This document shows positions 32,358 to 43,696 of a stretch of DNA of 64,000 nucleotides, piece by piece. Numbering within the stretch: the stretch's first letter is position 1; each line of letters starts with the position of its first letter. The stretch spans positions 1,054,001 through 1,118,000 of the forward strand of contig CM070506.1 of NCBI GenBank assembly GCA_036346375.1. The letters run 5' to 3'. A program made the position numbers and the translations under genes. Origin of the DNA: Guadua angustifolia. Taxonomy: Eukaryota > Streptophyta > Magnoliopsida > Poales > Poaceae. The notes under the pieces were generated by a model that was given only the letters and a program-made list of their open reading frames with translations, had not been told where the DNA came from and did no database searches.

Positions 32358-35300
32358 TCCTAGATCGACGATCCGGAATCTCCTGTGTATTACTGTACTA
32401 GTCCCAGATCAAAGCTAGTACACACAGTCGAAACAATGGTAAATCAATGATCGTATCAGGATTATATATTGAAGTAATAAATAACATCAAATAAGAACAA
32501 TAACCTTTATGGTCGAGGTTTACCAAAACCGTCTTAACAGGCTGAACAACTTGAATAACTACAACGGAAGACGAAAACTCCAAGTGATGACACAACCATA
32601 TGCCCACAGGCAATCGAGTGGGGAGCGCGTCCTAGTCCAGGTGATCTCCTTCGACAGCTTCAACCTTCTGAGAGATGATTTGAGTGTAGCATGTGAGTAC
32701 ATAAAGTATTCCGCAAGTCTTGGTAAAAATGCATGATGAAGGCTATATCAAAGAAGGCTTATTATGGTTCTTTTGCATAAAGCCAAGTTTCATCAAACCA
32801 TACATAATAATAATTTTCACAATGCACATTTTAACAAATATTTTAACCATTGAATATATATATTATTCTAGCGAAGGTTCTAGCCACCAATCACTAGTAT
32901 ACAGGCTCTATCCGCCACATTTCAAAAAGATCAGGGTTCAATAAATCCATTGGCTCTTTCCGCTAAAGATTACAAAACAGGTTCAACTACCTGACTGGCT
33001 CTAGCCGCCAGAGGCACATCCGGGAGTCCTAACCACTCCCGAATCCCAAAGTTCATTTTTGAAAATAAAACCAAAAGACTACCAATATGCAAAGCATTCT
33101 TTGCCCGCCCTTGACTATAGGCACGGCTATTCGAATAGTTTATTTACTTTGCAGAGTTTGTACACTTTACCCACAAGACATGATCAACTCTTGGTGCCAT
33201 GAAATTAACACACTTCCTTTGGTGTGTCGGCAGAGAGATCATGACAAGGCCTTTACAATGTATACATCTAACCCGACTCACCAGTTGAGGTTTCACCGCT
33301 ATTAGGGTTCCATCTGCCCAGTATAGAAACCCCCTCTTGCACCGTGTGGGAAAATACGACTTGCCTCCATCTGGCACCCACATTCCACTATCTGATGAGT
33401 CTAAGTTAGGTTTCTATAAATTATTCAGCCAGGTCAGAGCCCATTTGACACGTGGTTGTACTGTTGTGCTAAGAATGGACAATCATAAGAGTTGGTCCTT
33501 AATTTGACTAGGGTGGCTTCCACAAACCAAGATCACTGCTCTGTCTGCACCGCCCGACAAACCATTCCGCCCCAATCTAAACCATTTTCCTTTTTTATTT
33601 TTATTTTACAAACAAACGGCAATACCTTTTGCCTATATTTTTCAACACAAGTTTGCAAAGGTTTATAAAGAATCCCCACACATAGGAGTATACTGACCGT
33701 TCGTAAGCATAAACATTTCTATCGAACTACTCTATTCCACCAATAGTTATTTAATAAACTTCAATTCTCAGTGTTGATAAAAATTATTATAATCAATTAT
33801 GTAATCTCCTAAAATCATGAAGTCACCAAGATCTCACATTATTATCATGGCACTTGCATAATCCAACCCAATATGATATTCCAACAAGTGAAGTCTATAT
33901 CAAAAGTAATCATGACTCCAAAATCATATTAAGCTACAATTATCACTGAATATGAAATATCTTCCTAGAACTATAAACTACATTATTGATTTATCCATCA
34001 TTCTTGTATTGATCAATCTTATCATCCACTTAATCCACGAAAAATACTTCACCATATCATTCACTAAATCCACCAAGTATGATTCACAACATCATCTACA
34101 TTAATTCACCGAGAATACTTCACATAATCATCTACTAAACCACCAAGAATGCTTGTTAAATTCACTGAGTATGATTCTCAACATTATCTATTTAATCCAT
34201 AAGTATGATTCTCACTATTATCTATTAAGTGCACCGAGAATGTTTCAAAATATTATTTACTAAACCACCCAAATATTACTCTCAAAATCATCTACTTTAA
34301 TCCATTGACAATGGTAGTTCCTATGAACATAACCAATTAATCTTAACCAATCACGCATATTCCATATTAACCAACCAATTCACATATGATTATCACCATC
34401 CATATTTCAGCCAGTATTTATTTTCTTAATCTACTCGTCAATAGTAACTTCCCACAAATATTAACAATCCAACTTCACAACATTTCAATCATCAACATTC
34501 TTAGATCACTATAATAATTATTAATCCCCATCAACACTAATATCCATGTAATCTCCAATAAAAACTGGGTTCTAGCTCCAATTTCCATTCTAATCAAAGA
34601 TTATTTAATCAAGAATAATTACTATGGTGGATTACTTGTTCTAAGGCGACAAAGGTTCACGGATACAATATCAAGGAGGTATAAACAACAGGTATAGCTA
34701 ACAGTCTAACGTTAATATCATTCTTTTATGTAAATAGCAATGCATGTTTAAAGAAGCATACAAAAGCATTTACAAACTGGGCACAAAATGTGTCAAGGAA
34801 GACTTGCCTTAATGGAGGGACAGCGGGACGTCGGTCTGGAAATGAAGATCGTCCTTGGCGGCGACGGCAATGTCTTCGGCTACGCGCAAAACGGAATGAC
34901 ACAAAAGAATAAAATAAATTCTAAAAGCACTAAAAATTATAATAAAAATATTTACAAATAGAGGATTATTTTATATGAATTTAGCAATTGGAATCACTCA
35001 ATTCGGAGTTCGGATGACGGAGAAACAAATGTTTGAATGATCTCGGTTTAATTAAATCCGAAAAATACGAAATGGTACTGTAGCATCACTACAGTAGCTT
35101 CCTCTACCTCACGCACAGAACAAAAGTCCCATTCATGGTGCCGAAGTTAGGGGGCACGGCGGAAGCTGGCGAGGGGTGGAATGAAAAGAGGGTGATGACG
35201 CGGTGCCAGGGCAAATGACGGCGCGATAAACGGTGGCCGGAGGCGACGGCGGCGGCGCATAGAACGGCGACCAACGGGGCTGCGCATGGCGCTGGCGACT

Positions 35301-36752
35301 CGAGCACGGCGGCTCGCGCGAGAGGTGCAAAGGCGGGCGGTAAGGCGTGAAGCCGATGGTGTGGTCGGCTAGGGTGGGGAATAGTGGGGAGGCGGCAAGA
35401 CGAGCTCGGCCGTGGCCATGGGCGTCTGGCGCGAGCACGATGGAGTGGGGCTCGGCGGGCGAGGGGCGGGATAGCACCGGGGAGACGAGGCGGAGGTCAG
35501 GCGCTCGGCGGCCGACGGCGCGGAAGCCGGGAACGGCAGCGACAATGCGAGACCGGCAACGTCCAAAAACGAGCCGGCGGCACGACGACCAAATTCACCC
35601 GAAATCACGATATTTCTCAAAACTAAGATGAGCACGGGATAGTTAGCATCAAGGGGAGTCTATGGGTGCAAGAAATTGAATTGGTTCGTACACAAACGGA
35701 AGAAATCGACGATGAACGGAACGACGGCCGACGACGAACAAACTCGAAATCCGGGTTCAAATTGCAACGAAAATCAAATCCAATTGAATGGTTGTGATCA
35801 TGGAGGCAAATGGCACAAAGTGACGCGGTTGGTTTACCTAGAAACTCACCGGAGCAAAAGATGACTCGCCGGTGTCTTTGGAGGACGCCGGGCGTCGGGT
35901 TTTCTCGAGTTTTGGGATGGGAAACGGCATAGAATCAAAGGGGAAAGGTGAGCACGGGGTAGAGGACGCCAAGACGCAACTTTTGAGTACCCGCACATCT
36001 GGAGAGGTGGAGAAACGAAAGAGTTATGGCTAAAACAAGAAACGGCAAAGAATTGATTGCAGCGACCGTTTCACTTGATTTCAAAGGGGTAATTATAGGA
36101 GAATTGAAGTCTTTGATGACACGGTCATTTTGCAACTGACCTCACTTGATTTCGTTGAGAATTGCAAGAGATATGAGCATTTGAAAATTGGCCTGCAAAA
36201 GGGGCTGGACATGAACAGTGCTGGCCGGAAGACGATGGCCCGTACCTGCCACGTGTCACTTTCTCATTGGTTGGAAGAAATGGAGGGACAAAATTGTGAG
36301 AAATAAAATAGCAAAAAGGATCTAAAAATTCTGGAAAAATTCCTAAAAATACTAGAGATTATTTGGAACCCAATAAAATTGGTTTCACTAAATTTTGATG
36401 AATTTTGGAATTTAGAAAATTCTGTAACGAATAAACTGAATTTGAGGAAAGACCGCGAGAGATAAAATAACAGAGAGATTCTAAAAATCTTGGAACAATT
36501 CCGAAAATCATTATGGAATATTTGGAACCTATTGCAATGGGTTTTAAGATTTTTGGAGCATTCTGAAACTCGAGTGAAATTTCGATTAAGGACCGAAATT
36601 GGGAATTCTGACTTTGCGGACGGTAAAGGATTGAACTTTAATTTCAGATGGATATGGATGCCAGGTTAATTAGAACACCGAGGAAAAACCAAAATTTGAA
36701 ATTAATTAATTTTAAATTAGCCTTTAGCAGAAACCCGGAATTGAGGATGTTA
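32358..36752 (-). repeat. Very long 5' LTR of the gypsy element (~4.4 kb)
   Basis: The ends are TG...CA. Its internal composition is patchy: AT-rich (36300-36700), GC-rich (35110-35560, minus-strand open frames by composition only), AT-rich again with a degenerate short tandem repeat (about 33980-34330), then a moderate-GC stretch to the end. No protein gene is supported inside. It is about 0.9 kb longer than the related solo LTR at 4331-7826. Confidence 0.7.
33980..34330. repeat. Degenerate ~40-45 bp minisatellite within the LTR
   Basis: There are about seven diverged units built on CACCAAGTATGATTCACAAC and ATCATCTACTTTAATCCA. It is absent from the related solo LTR and may account for part of the length difference. 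Confidence 0.6.
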
Positions 36753-37395
36753 CAGTTTGGCCACGCGCGGGTGCTGCTGTTGCTTCAGGCGACGAGCTGG
36801 TATCGACACCGTTTCGTCACGGGCGCCACCGCCACTTCGGTCTACATACGAGCACCGCCATCGCTTCGGGCGACGAGCAGGCGTAGCCGCCGAGCCTGTG
36901 ATCGAGAGCGGGCTGTAGCGCTTCTGGCGCCTCGGGTGCCCATGCGCAAAGCCGTGGCTCTTGGTCGCCACCGAATGGGAAGATCCAAATTTTTTTTTCA
37001 CATGCTCGGGATGGCCTGGTGAGGACAATCTATTCACCTTCCTTGATTGTAAACATATTACTTAATTGCTCAAGTTTGCATCTTGATTCGATCTCCGAGC
37101 AATACAAAACACATAAAACTATCATATGATTAGGAGATGAACGGTAACAGCATTGTACTCTCAGATTGCGATTCAATCGATCATACCCATCTGTTACCTT
37201 GATTCGATCTGTAGATGAAATTCTGTAGACTATCACGTAGGACAGAGTCGCGTAGGACTTTTTCGGCAATCCGAGTGGATGCCGGCGTGATGACGAGTTG
37301 ATTGCAGATCGGATCGGGCGATCAATCGTCGGTAGTAGTCGTTCGTTCGTCGTCGATGATCCTCCTCCTTGCGGTAGAGACTCATGCTGATAACG
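36753..37395 (-). mobile_element. copia-type internal 5' fragment, interrupted by the gypsy element
   Basis: Downstream (minus strand) of the copia-like LTR, sequence continues as CGTTATCAGCATGAG and then a leader. It has a possible start of coding sequence with Arg/Pro-rich frames, until the gypsy LTR begins at 36752. The CGTTATCAGCA motif is the primer-binding-site form found in several plant copia elements (internal tRNA-Met complement). No recognisable gag domain is left. A poly(T/A) tract lies at about 36990-37000. Confidence 0.55.
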
Positions 37396-37633
37396 TGTTG
37401 TAAAACGTCGAAGAACACCAACGAATAATCACCAATAGTAGATGCAATCACGAGAGCAAGAACAATAGACACACAATGTAGGGTGGAATTCTCTCTCGCT
37501 TTATTGATTCAATGGTTTACAATGAGGGGGCACCCGATATATATAGCGGTGTGAGAGAGAGTTTGGATTCGACCACATTAGAAGGAGATAGAGTTCTAAC
37601 CATATTTGGTTTAGATTTCCTTTTCTCACAACA
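37396..37633 (-). repeat. copia-type 5' LTR (238 bp)
   Basis: On the minus strand it starts TGTTGTGAGAAAAGG, contains a TATA-like CTATATATATCGGG and ends TTTTACAACA, followed by CGTTATCAGCATGAG. The short LTR and primer-binding site fit copia elements. The partner 3' LTR is not in the window. Confidence 0.65.
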
Positions 37634-37814
37634 GTAAGTACATTACTATAACCTAACACTTTTTGAATTTTACTATGGTAATTTTTTTACTCAATGGCAT
37701 CTCTCCAATGTATGTAGGGGTTTCTCGGCTTACGTCAATGAAGGAGGGTCACACGATGACAAAAAGTGCAAGGTGCTGCAGTATATGCACTTCAAGGTAC
37801 AAATGCCTACCATA

Positions 37815-38262
37815 TGAGGGTGGTTGCAACATCGATCTCCCAGATTGACTTGTGGAGAAATCCCTAGGTCTGACCTTAGTTGGTTGTGCCTGGCAATGGC
37901 CTTGTTGAAGGCATTGTTTTGTAGTTTGATGATTTACTCTCCGAGATGAAAATCTTTGGTCTGGCCTTCACTGGTTGGATCATGGCAATGGCGGTGCGTA
38001 TGCGTATCGAGTCCTTCTTGGAGGCGTTGTCATTGGAGAGCTTTTATCGTGGTCCAAGTGTTGCTATGATGGTAGATAGCCTTGAAGACAATATTGCGTG
38101 ATGTAGTTTGTCATGCGGTTCCTTTGCCTTTTCTTGTGTGTGTGTGTGTTTGGTAGTGTACACCTATGCGTAGAGGTAGGAAGTCTTCTTAGTATAATTG
38201 TATCAACTTGATGTAATTTACTAAGATTAATAAAAGCTTCCATTATCGAAAAAAATATATAT
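37815..38262 (+). mobile_element. Retroposed fragment (LINE 3' end or SINE-like) with poly(A)
   Basis: This ~450 bp is absent from the matching place in CACTA-3b. It ends AATAAAAGCTTCC...CGAAAAAA, an A-rich tail next to a TATATATA stretch. It contains two diverged copies of a segment TCTG(A/G)CCTT..TGG...GGCAATGGC. It is inserted in an intron of the second gene of CACTA-3a. The open end and lack of RT sequence fit a 5'-truncated non-LTR element. Confidence 0.55.
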
Positions 38263-38581
38263 ACATGATTAATTTTTTGTGACATCTAATCTACGTTTGT
38301 TAATTCCTTTTTCCCTCTTTACAGTGTCATCAACAGAGCAGCGATGACCTGTGCGACTTCTATGTCATGCAACACATGCTGGTCGTGGTCGGGGGCTCAC
38401 ACCTTTTCTCTAAGGTATATGTACACGCATAATAATATACTTAGCCTTTTACATACAAAATTTGAAACTTAAATTAGTGTACTTATTTTTATTTTACAGA
38501 AGATCAATATCCTCCAGAAGATCTTAGACAGCAAAGCCCTTAACAATTTATGAGACCATTTATGCTAGTGGTGCTGGTTAG

Positions 38582-38861
38582 AAGTTATATCGAAGGATAG
38601 TAGGTTTATAGATCCTAAAGCGTCCTACTAGTCCATATGTAAACAATATTAATATATATGTTAATGTGATCGATGCATGTGTACTGATTGTTAAGCATAT
38701 TATTTGTGTTGTATATTGTGAATGAATGTGATATAAAGTGTTCGTATTATGTGAATGTGATATGTGCTTTCTGTGTTCTGTACTGTGAATGTGATATATA
38801 TATATGTTGCATACTGTTAAATGTGCTAGTATTGAGAATATGCAAAAACTGGAAATGGCTA
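38582..38861 (+). other. 3' region of CACTA-3a second gene
   Basis: This is AT-rich 3'UTR-like sequence with repeated TGTGAATGTGATAT motifs. No gene is seen. Confidence 0.4.
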
Positions 38862-39235
38862 TGAAGGTCATCACAATCGGTTCTTTGAAGAAACCGATTG
38901 TGATGACAGATCATCAGAATCAGTTCCGCATAAGAACTGATTCTAATAACATATCATCACAATCGCTTCTTTGCATAAACCGATTCTGATGAGAGATCAT
39001 GAGAATCGGTTCCACATAAGAACCGATTCTGATGATAAGGTCATCAGAATCGGTTTTTTAAATGAACCGATTGTGATAATTCGTCATCAGAATTGGTTCT
39101 CGGTAAAAATCGATTGTGATGATTCTCTATCTCAACGGGCCAAAACCGACTGTGATAGCTCCTTCTCATCACTATCTAAAGACCTTCTATTGCCACTAGA
39201 ACCAACTCTAATGACAAAAAAGAACCGATTCTGAT
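38862..39235. repeat. CACTA-3a right subterminal repeats
   Basis: There are about twelve units of CATCAGAATCGGTTC / GAACCGATTCTGATGA and CATCACAATCGGTTC types in alternating orientation. Open frames through them are artefacts. Confidence 0.85.
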
Positions 39236-39257
39236 ATATAATCCTGTAGTAGTACAA

Positions 39258-39860
39258 CCAAGTGGTGGTGTGTATCACACATAATTCATCCCATGTGTAG
39301 CACTAGCGTATGGCTTGTATCATATCCCTTACTTCTAAAAAAATCTACAATATACTACCGAATAACTACATGATCTACAATATACTACTTATTATGAGAA
39401 TGACATATAGGGCTTGGACCCACATATGAGTGAGACATCAGTGGCATATTATAGATATAAGAAGATCTTCCGTGGTATATGGACTTTTTAGAGAAAATAC
39501 GTAGTATATGATGCCAACCTACGAAAGTAGACGATGATCTCTCAATCAAAACATTTGTGCTGCACCTGCAGACTGTGATATATAAGAGCATTTTACTGCT
39601 TGTTTATCAGAATTTGGCACAATATGACACTCCGTTCAGTAAATTTTTCTGACTTTTGTAGGACGGTAAGATTATTTTTTTAACAGTAAATTTTCTTTCC
39701 ATGTATACGAATAAAAGTATCAAAGTGTGGAATTATTTTTCTCTAGTCATGGAAGTTTCATATATCCAAACTGCTTGATCTAGACAAAATATATAGAGGA
39801 AAATCATGCGGTTTGATCGAGCATCTATAAGTTGATGTGTCTGGGCATCAATGTTCTCTT
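39258..39860. other. Sequence right of CACTA-3a, no gene seen
   Basis: This is AT-rich sequence with a short local duplication (ATCTACAATATACTAC at 39341 and 39372). No coding sequence or known element was recognised. Confidence 0.4.
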
Positions 39861-41090
39861 TCACCTGAGAAAATTGTGTATATTAGCATTAGATATATCA
39901 AACATGCAGGATGAATTTAGTGAATGGCGAGAAAGATGAGAGACTAGTTTTGGGGCCCCTGTGCGCCTCTAACCTGATCAAGATTCCAAAGAAGATGAGG
40001 CTGCAACTCCGCTTCAAATGTGGGAGGGCCAACCTACAAAGATTTGAAGTTCTAATAAATAAAAATTGAAGCGGAGCACCCATTACAGCAGCTACTAGTT
40101 ATTTAAGTATCACAATTAAGAGGTTCATCACTCCATAACGTTAGTAAGGCTCAAAAATTTTCCTCTTGAGGTTCCAGAATATCTAGGTCACCGAATGGAA
40201 ATCAGGGAATAGTACTGAACAAGTCGAGAAAGGGGATTGAACGCCGCAGGGGAGCAGGAATCTACCAACCGCAAGCAAGATTTGACCAAGAGGGAGAAAA
40301 AAAATCAAAGAAACAAATAGAAGAAGAGACGTGTAATCACCATGGTGCTGGGGTCGAGGTGCAGGGACGGGAACATGCTCTGGCGCGTCCTGAGGCGCAG
40401 GAGGGCGCGGCGGCATCTACAGGGGCACTAGCGCTGCAGCAGGGTGGAAGCCGGTGGTGTCGGTCTGATTCACCACCCTCTGGTGCCTGTCGTGGCCAGT
40501 GTTAAGCTTCCTAAAGCTACAATAGAGATCCAAAGTCCCGTCAAACCCCTAACTTTCTGAAATCCCCAGTCCCAAGATCAAATCATGCAGCGGCAGCAAG
40601 CCCCAATCAGGAGCGAACGAGTCGGGTGATACCTATGGTTGGATGAGAGGGGAGGTTGGCCGCTGGAGGGGGGCACGCAGCCCTTGCCCACGCTACCGAC
40701 TTTGCCTCCGCGGTGGCCGCCGAAGCTGGTGGACTGACGGGTCTCGTCACCCTGGTCCCCTTGCTGGGGCATATATTCCTCTCCCTTCCGATCTCCTCCT
40801 CCTCCTTCCTTCCCTTGATCCAATCACAAACCACCGAAAAATAAATCACCGCCAAATCCGCCAAAAGAACCCTGGCCAAAATTGCCGCACAGCAGGTAGC
40901 AGGGGGGCCCTCACAGCAATGACAGAAACGCTAGTGCGAGGAGAGGCGAGGGTGGGGGCAGCAGCGCGGATGCACTAGGGGGAGGAGCAGCGGTGGTGGC
41001 ATGGATGCGAGCACAAGGAGAGGAGGTACAAGGAAAGGGCCTGCGTGGACGGGGACGGCTCCGCGTCGGCAAAATGGACTCCATGGGCCA
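39861..41090 (-). other. GC-rich gene-like region, possibly a captured or decayed 5' gene end
   Basis: On the minus strand there are ATG-initiated short frames (MPPRPPAPQDAPEHVPV from 40416; MPQQGDQGDETRQSTSFGGH from ~40770), and possible splice donors (CATG|GTGATT near 40340; CATAG|GTATCA near 40630). The composition is that of a grass 5' exon. No domain or complete frame can be joined, and I do not recognise the gene. It may be a host gene fragment, perhaps carried by the hAT-like sequence next to it, or only GC-rich leader. Confidence 0.3.
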
Positions 41091-41099
41091 GATGGGCTG

Positions 41100-41560
41100 A
41101 CTCTGTGGCCGGAACAGTTCCATCTGGTACCCGGTTGACATTATCTGTTTTGTACCCGTTTTCGACTCATTTTTGTCGGGTATTTTCTATCATGTATCTG
41201 ACCCGTATCCGAAAAAAATTATTCGGGTAGTACCCGAATCCGTACCCGAACTAAAAATACCCGAACCCGTACCCGCAATTTCGGATAAATTTATCCCAGA
41301 TACAGATACGGGTCAGGTATTACCCGACTCGTTTTCACCCCTACTGATATCAGCCTAGCATATATTTCATACTCCGGTACTGAACCCCGGTACCAGATCC
41401 GCCCAAAATCCTCGGGTATTTTTCGGGTAGTGCTTTCTCGACCGAATCCGACGCCACTATCCGTACTATCCGTGTCGATCCAAGAAAAAATACCCAGATT
41501 CAGATCCGAAAAACGGGTAAAAACACTACCAGATTCGATACCGAACCTGCGACGACCGAA
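41100..41560. mobile_element. hAT (Ac/Ds-like) terminal sequence rich in ACCCG motifs
   Basis: On the minus strand TAGGGGTGAAAACGAGTCGG begins at 41343, very like hAT termini of the Ac/Ds group. Dense ACCCG(A/T) / CGGGTA motifs flank it on both sides (41130-41340 and 41405-41545). The matching second terminus with an 8 bp duplication was not found, so extent and integrity are unknown. Confidence 0.5.
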
Positions 41561-41890
41561 CCGCCGATGGGTCTCTGGCGAAGCGGCGGCGGCAGCGGCG
41601 CCCGTCCACCGCATAGATAGTCAGAGATTGATCCACCACTTGCCACTCGAGAGGCGCCGAGAACAACAGGTCATCATGCCGCTCCCCTGTGGCTCAGAAC
41701 ACGCTATCAGAGCGCTGCCGCCAAGAGGGTGGCGCTAGCTGCCGGCCGAGGCGAGGTGTGTAAAAACATGATAGGGCTCAGTCGAGCAAGAGGCCCGCGC
41801 ATCGCAGGCGTAGAATAGGGACAGGAATTCAGGAGAAGAAGAACATGGGCTGCATGGGCTGGGCTAAATCTACATGATTCGTCCGATACA
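41561..41890. other. GC-rich unassigned sequence
   Basis: Short frames only (e.g. a plus-strand frame 41430-41738). No domain or element end was recognised. Confidence 0.3.
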
Positions 41891-41904
41891 TGTTATGACC
41901 CATA

Positions 41905-42215
41905 TGTAGACTTATTGCCACGAAAAAAGAAATCGTGGCTATAAAATTAAAAATCGCCACGAAAAACAATATTATAGCAACAACATTTATCCGTGGCAAT
42001 AAAATCTTATTTAATGCAACGATTTTATTTTTTGTTGCAATACGACCAACCTTTTGCCACAACAGTTAACAATATCGCAACGCACAGTAATTCATGGTAA
42101 TATATTGGACGTATTGCCACAATTTTTCAAATCGAGGCAATAACACCACTCTAATGCAACAAAATTTATGGTGTTGTAAAAAGTTTCGTGGCAAAAGCCC
42201 GGATTTCTAGTAGTG
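41905..42215. mobile_element. Right end of a decayed non-autonomous CACTA-like element
   Basis: The right terminus reads, inverted, CACTACTAGAAATCCGGG and ends at 42215. About ten subterminal-type units with the core TTGCCACGA / TCGTGGCAA or TTGTTGCAAT precede it. The left terminus is not recognisable near 41890, so the element is partial or strongly diverged. Confidence 0.6.
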
Positions 42216-42216
42216 C

Positions 42217-42420
42217 TGCAAGCCGAGTAGGAAACTACCAAAAAAAAAAAGAAAGAAGAATTGCATGCATGCACACAGGGCATGCAAGCCGAGTGGGAAA
42301 CTAAAAAAAAAAATTGCATGCATGCATACATTCGGATGCAATTGTGCAAGCCGATTAGGAAACTGAAGAAGAAGAAGAAGAACGAGGAGGAGGATTGCAT
42401 GCATGCACACAGTTGGAAGC
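42217..42420. repeat. Three tandem ~60-70 bp units
   Basis: Each unit has TGCAAGCCGA(G/T)TAGGAAACT, an A- or GAA-rich tract of variable length, then ATTGCATGCATGCACACAG. Unit starts are near 42217, 42285 and 42345. Open frames on both strands here are repeat artefacts. Confidence 0.75.
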
Positions 42421-43183
42421 TTGGAATCAAAAGAAAAAAATAGATGAACGAGATACACATTGTTGCTATAGCTCCAGATGAGTCCGGAAGGGAAGCTTTA
42501 AACACCGTCGTTCGTTAAATTACCACCTTGATTAATAGGAGAAAAAAATCTAGAAATTCTTGCACTAATTGGGGAAAAAACCTTAGCCATCAATTTGGTG
42601 TATCAATATAATCTATGATTTGAATTAAATATTAAGGTAGATGCTATGTCTCAATAAATATGATGATTTGAATTAAATATTAAGGTAGATGCTATGTGTC
42701 AATAAATATGAAGGAAGGGTTTGTGCTACAATACAAATACAAATCAAAACAATTGGGAAAAATAACTTAGACATTCAAAATTCAAACACCAAAGTTAACT
42801 GCAAAATAAGGATATGTAAATCTAAATTAGCAAACAAAATAAAATTAAAAATAAATTCAAAAAATAGATTTTGAACTAAAATAAAAATTGGCATCTAAAA
42901 TAAATTTGTATTAAGTTAAGAATATATATAAATACAACTTTCGAAGCTAAAATTATTATATTAAAATTTTAAATTGATTGTGATTAAAACTATAAAAATT
43001 AATGTGGTTCCTAAGATTATGCATCCAAATATAGCTTTATATTGGTATTAAAATTTACTATCTCAAAGTTAAAAGCTGTATACTTCATATCAAAATTTTA
43101 GTTAAAATTTCAAATCAAAACATTGCTACTTGAACATTTATGAATCTAGAAATAGAAGCTCCAAAAACATTTTTTGAGGTTTA
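42421..43183. other. AT-rich sequence left of CACTA-3b, with a ~49 bp tandem duplication
   Basis: ATGATTTGAATTAAATATT...AATAAATATGA is present twice (about 42613-42662 and 42660-42710). No gene was seen in the rest. Confidence 0.5.
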
Positions 43184-43199
43184 TGTCACTACTACAGAA

Positions 43200-43505
43200 C
43201 GGCACATCAGAATCGGTTCTTTTTTAGCATTAGAATCGGTTCTAGTGGCGATACGATGTCCTTAGATAGTGATGAGGTGGAGCTATCGTAATCGGTTTTG
43301 ACCCGATCGTGATAAAATGTCATCAGATCGGTTCTTTAAGGAAGTGATTCGATGACCCCTCATCGTAATCGGTTCTTTAAGAAAAGTGATTCGATGAAAG
43401 AACCGATTTCGATGAGGGGTCATCGTAATCACTTCCTTAAAGAACCGATTCGATGAGGGGTCATCGTAATCACTTCCTTAAAGAACCGATTCGATGACCC
43501 ATTGG
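43200..43505. repeat. CACTA-3b subterminal repeats (second-gene side)
   Basis: Units have CATCGTAATCGGTTCTTTAAG and AAAGAACCGATTCGATG cores. Every GATTCGATG unit lacks the A that would pair it with CATCGTAATC in the opposite orientation. Confidence 0.8.
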
Positions 43506-43696
43506 GGTGTGCCATTTTGCAAATTCTCCAAAAAAGCATGATTAAATTCTCAATACGTAATGCACAATATATATCATCACATTCACGTAACGAACACGGG
43601 ATGCATATATCACATTCACGTAATGTAAACGCTTTAATTACAACACATATATATCATAGTCGATTTCACAATATACAACTCAAACATGCTTGACAA

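Larger units (their letters stand above)
30896..36752 (-). mobile_element. 5' part of a long-LTR gypsy retrotransposon
   Basis: On the minus strand the 5' LTR starts TGTAACATCC at 36752 and ends near 32358 (GGATCTCACA). A primer-binding site TGGTATCAGAGCC (complementary to tRNA-Met-i; 32335-32350) and a gag remnant follow. The LTR is ~4.4 kb, unusually long, and related to the solo LTR at 4331-7826. No protease, RT or integrase sequence follows: the element stops at ~30896 against the CACTA-3a gene, and no 3' LTR is present. It is therefore truncated, and its loss of the 3' part coincided with deletion of CACTA sequence. Confidence 0.8.
30210..38581 (+). pseudogene. CACTA-3a second gene: TNP1-like with Ulp1-like end, partly replaced by retrotransposons
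   Basis: The ATG at 30210 starts MSSSPDRVEGAIEGPS. The N-terminal part reads cleanly for about 230 codons: KMRKTRGPNKRATGR, VRERVPITVKDWEKEV, KWIIEDEDENIVRRYTFKRM, RYTPFERYPFVTPDVWEEF, and MAKVEQLRERN. This is typical of the plant Ptta/En/Spm (Transposase_24-like) second protein. Homology to CACTA-3b stops at ~30895, where retrotransposon sequence begins. It resumes at ~37640 within an intron (CCTAACAC, then CTCTCCAATGTATGTAGGG). About 2 kb of gene present in 3b, including the catalytic His block, is missing. The Ulp1-like Cys block survives as QQSSDDLCDFYVMQHM (Cys 38352-38354; the usual Gly is Asp). The final part ends near 38581. Confidence 0.8.
19657..39254 (+). mobile_element. CACTA-3a, 19.6 kb two-gene CACTA transposon with nested insertions
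   Basis: The left terminus is CACTATTACAGTACAG at 19657; the right terminus is ATCCTGTAGTAGTA ending at 39254. The 3 bp duplication CAA is present on both sides (19654-19656 and 39255-39257). Subterminal repeats lie at 19700-20120 and 38862-39235. Gene order is transposase (21209-25733), internal repeat block, GC-rich stretch, long intron-like region, TATA/hairpin module, second gene (30210 to ~38581). It contains a hAT element, a gypsy/copia composite and a short retroposed fragment. It belongs to the same family as CACTA-3b. The 3' terminal base is A instead of the expected G, as in CACTA-1. Confidence 0.9.

Noticed and set aside
35104..35635. Frames of 80-114 codons on both strands within the long LTR
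   Set aside because: They lie inside the gypsy LTR, are open through base composition only, and show no domain.
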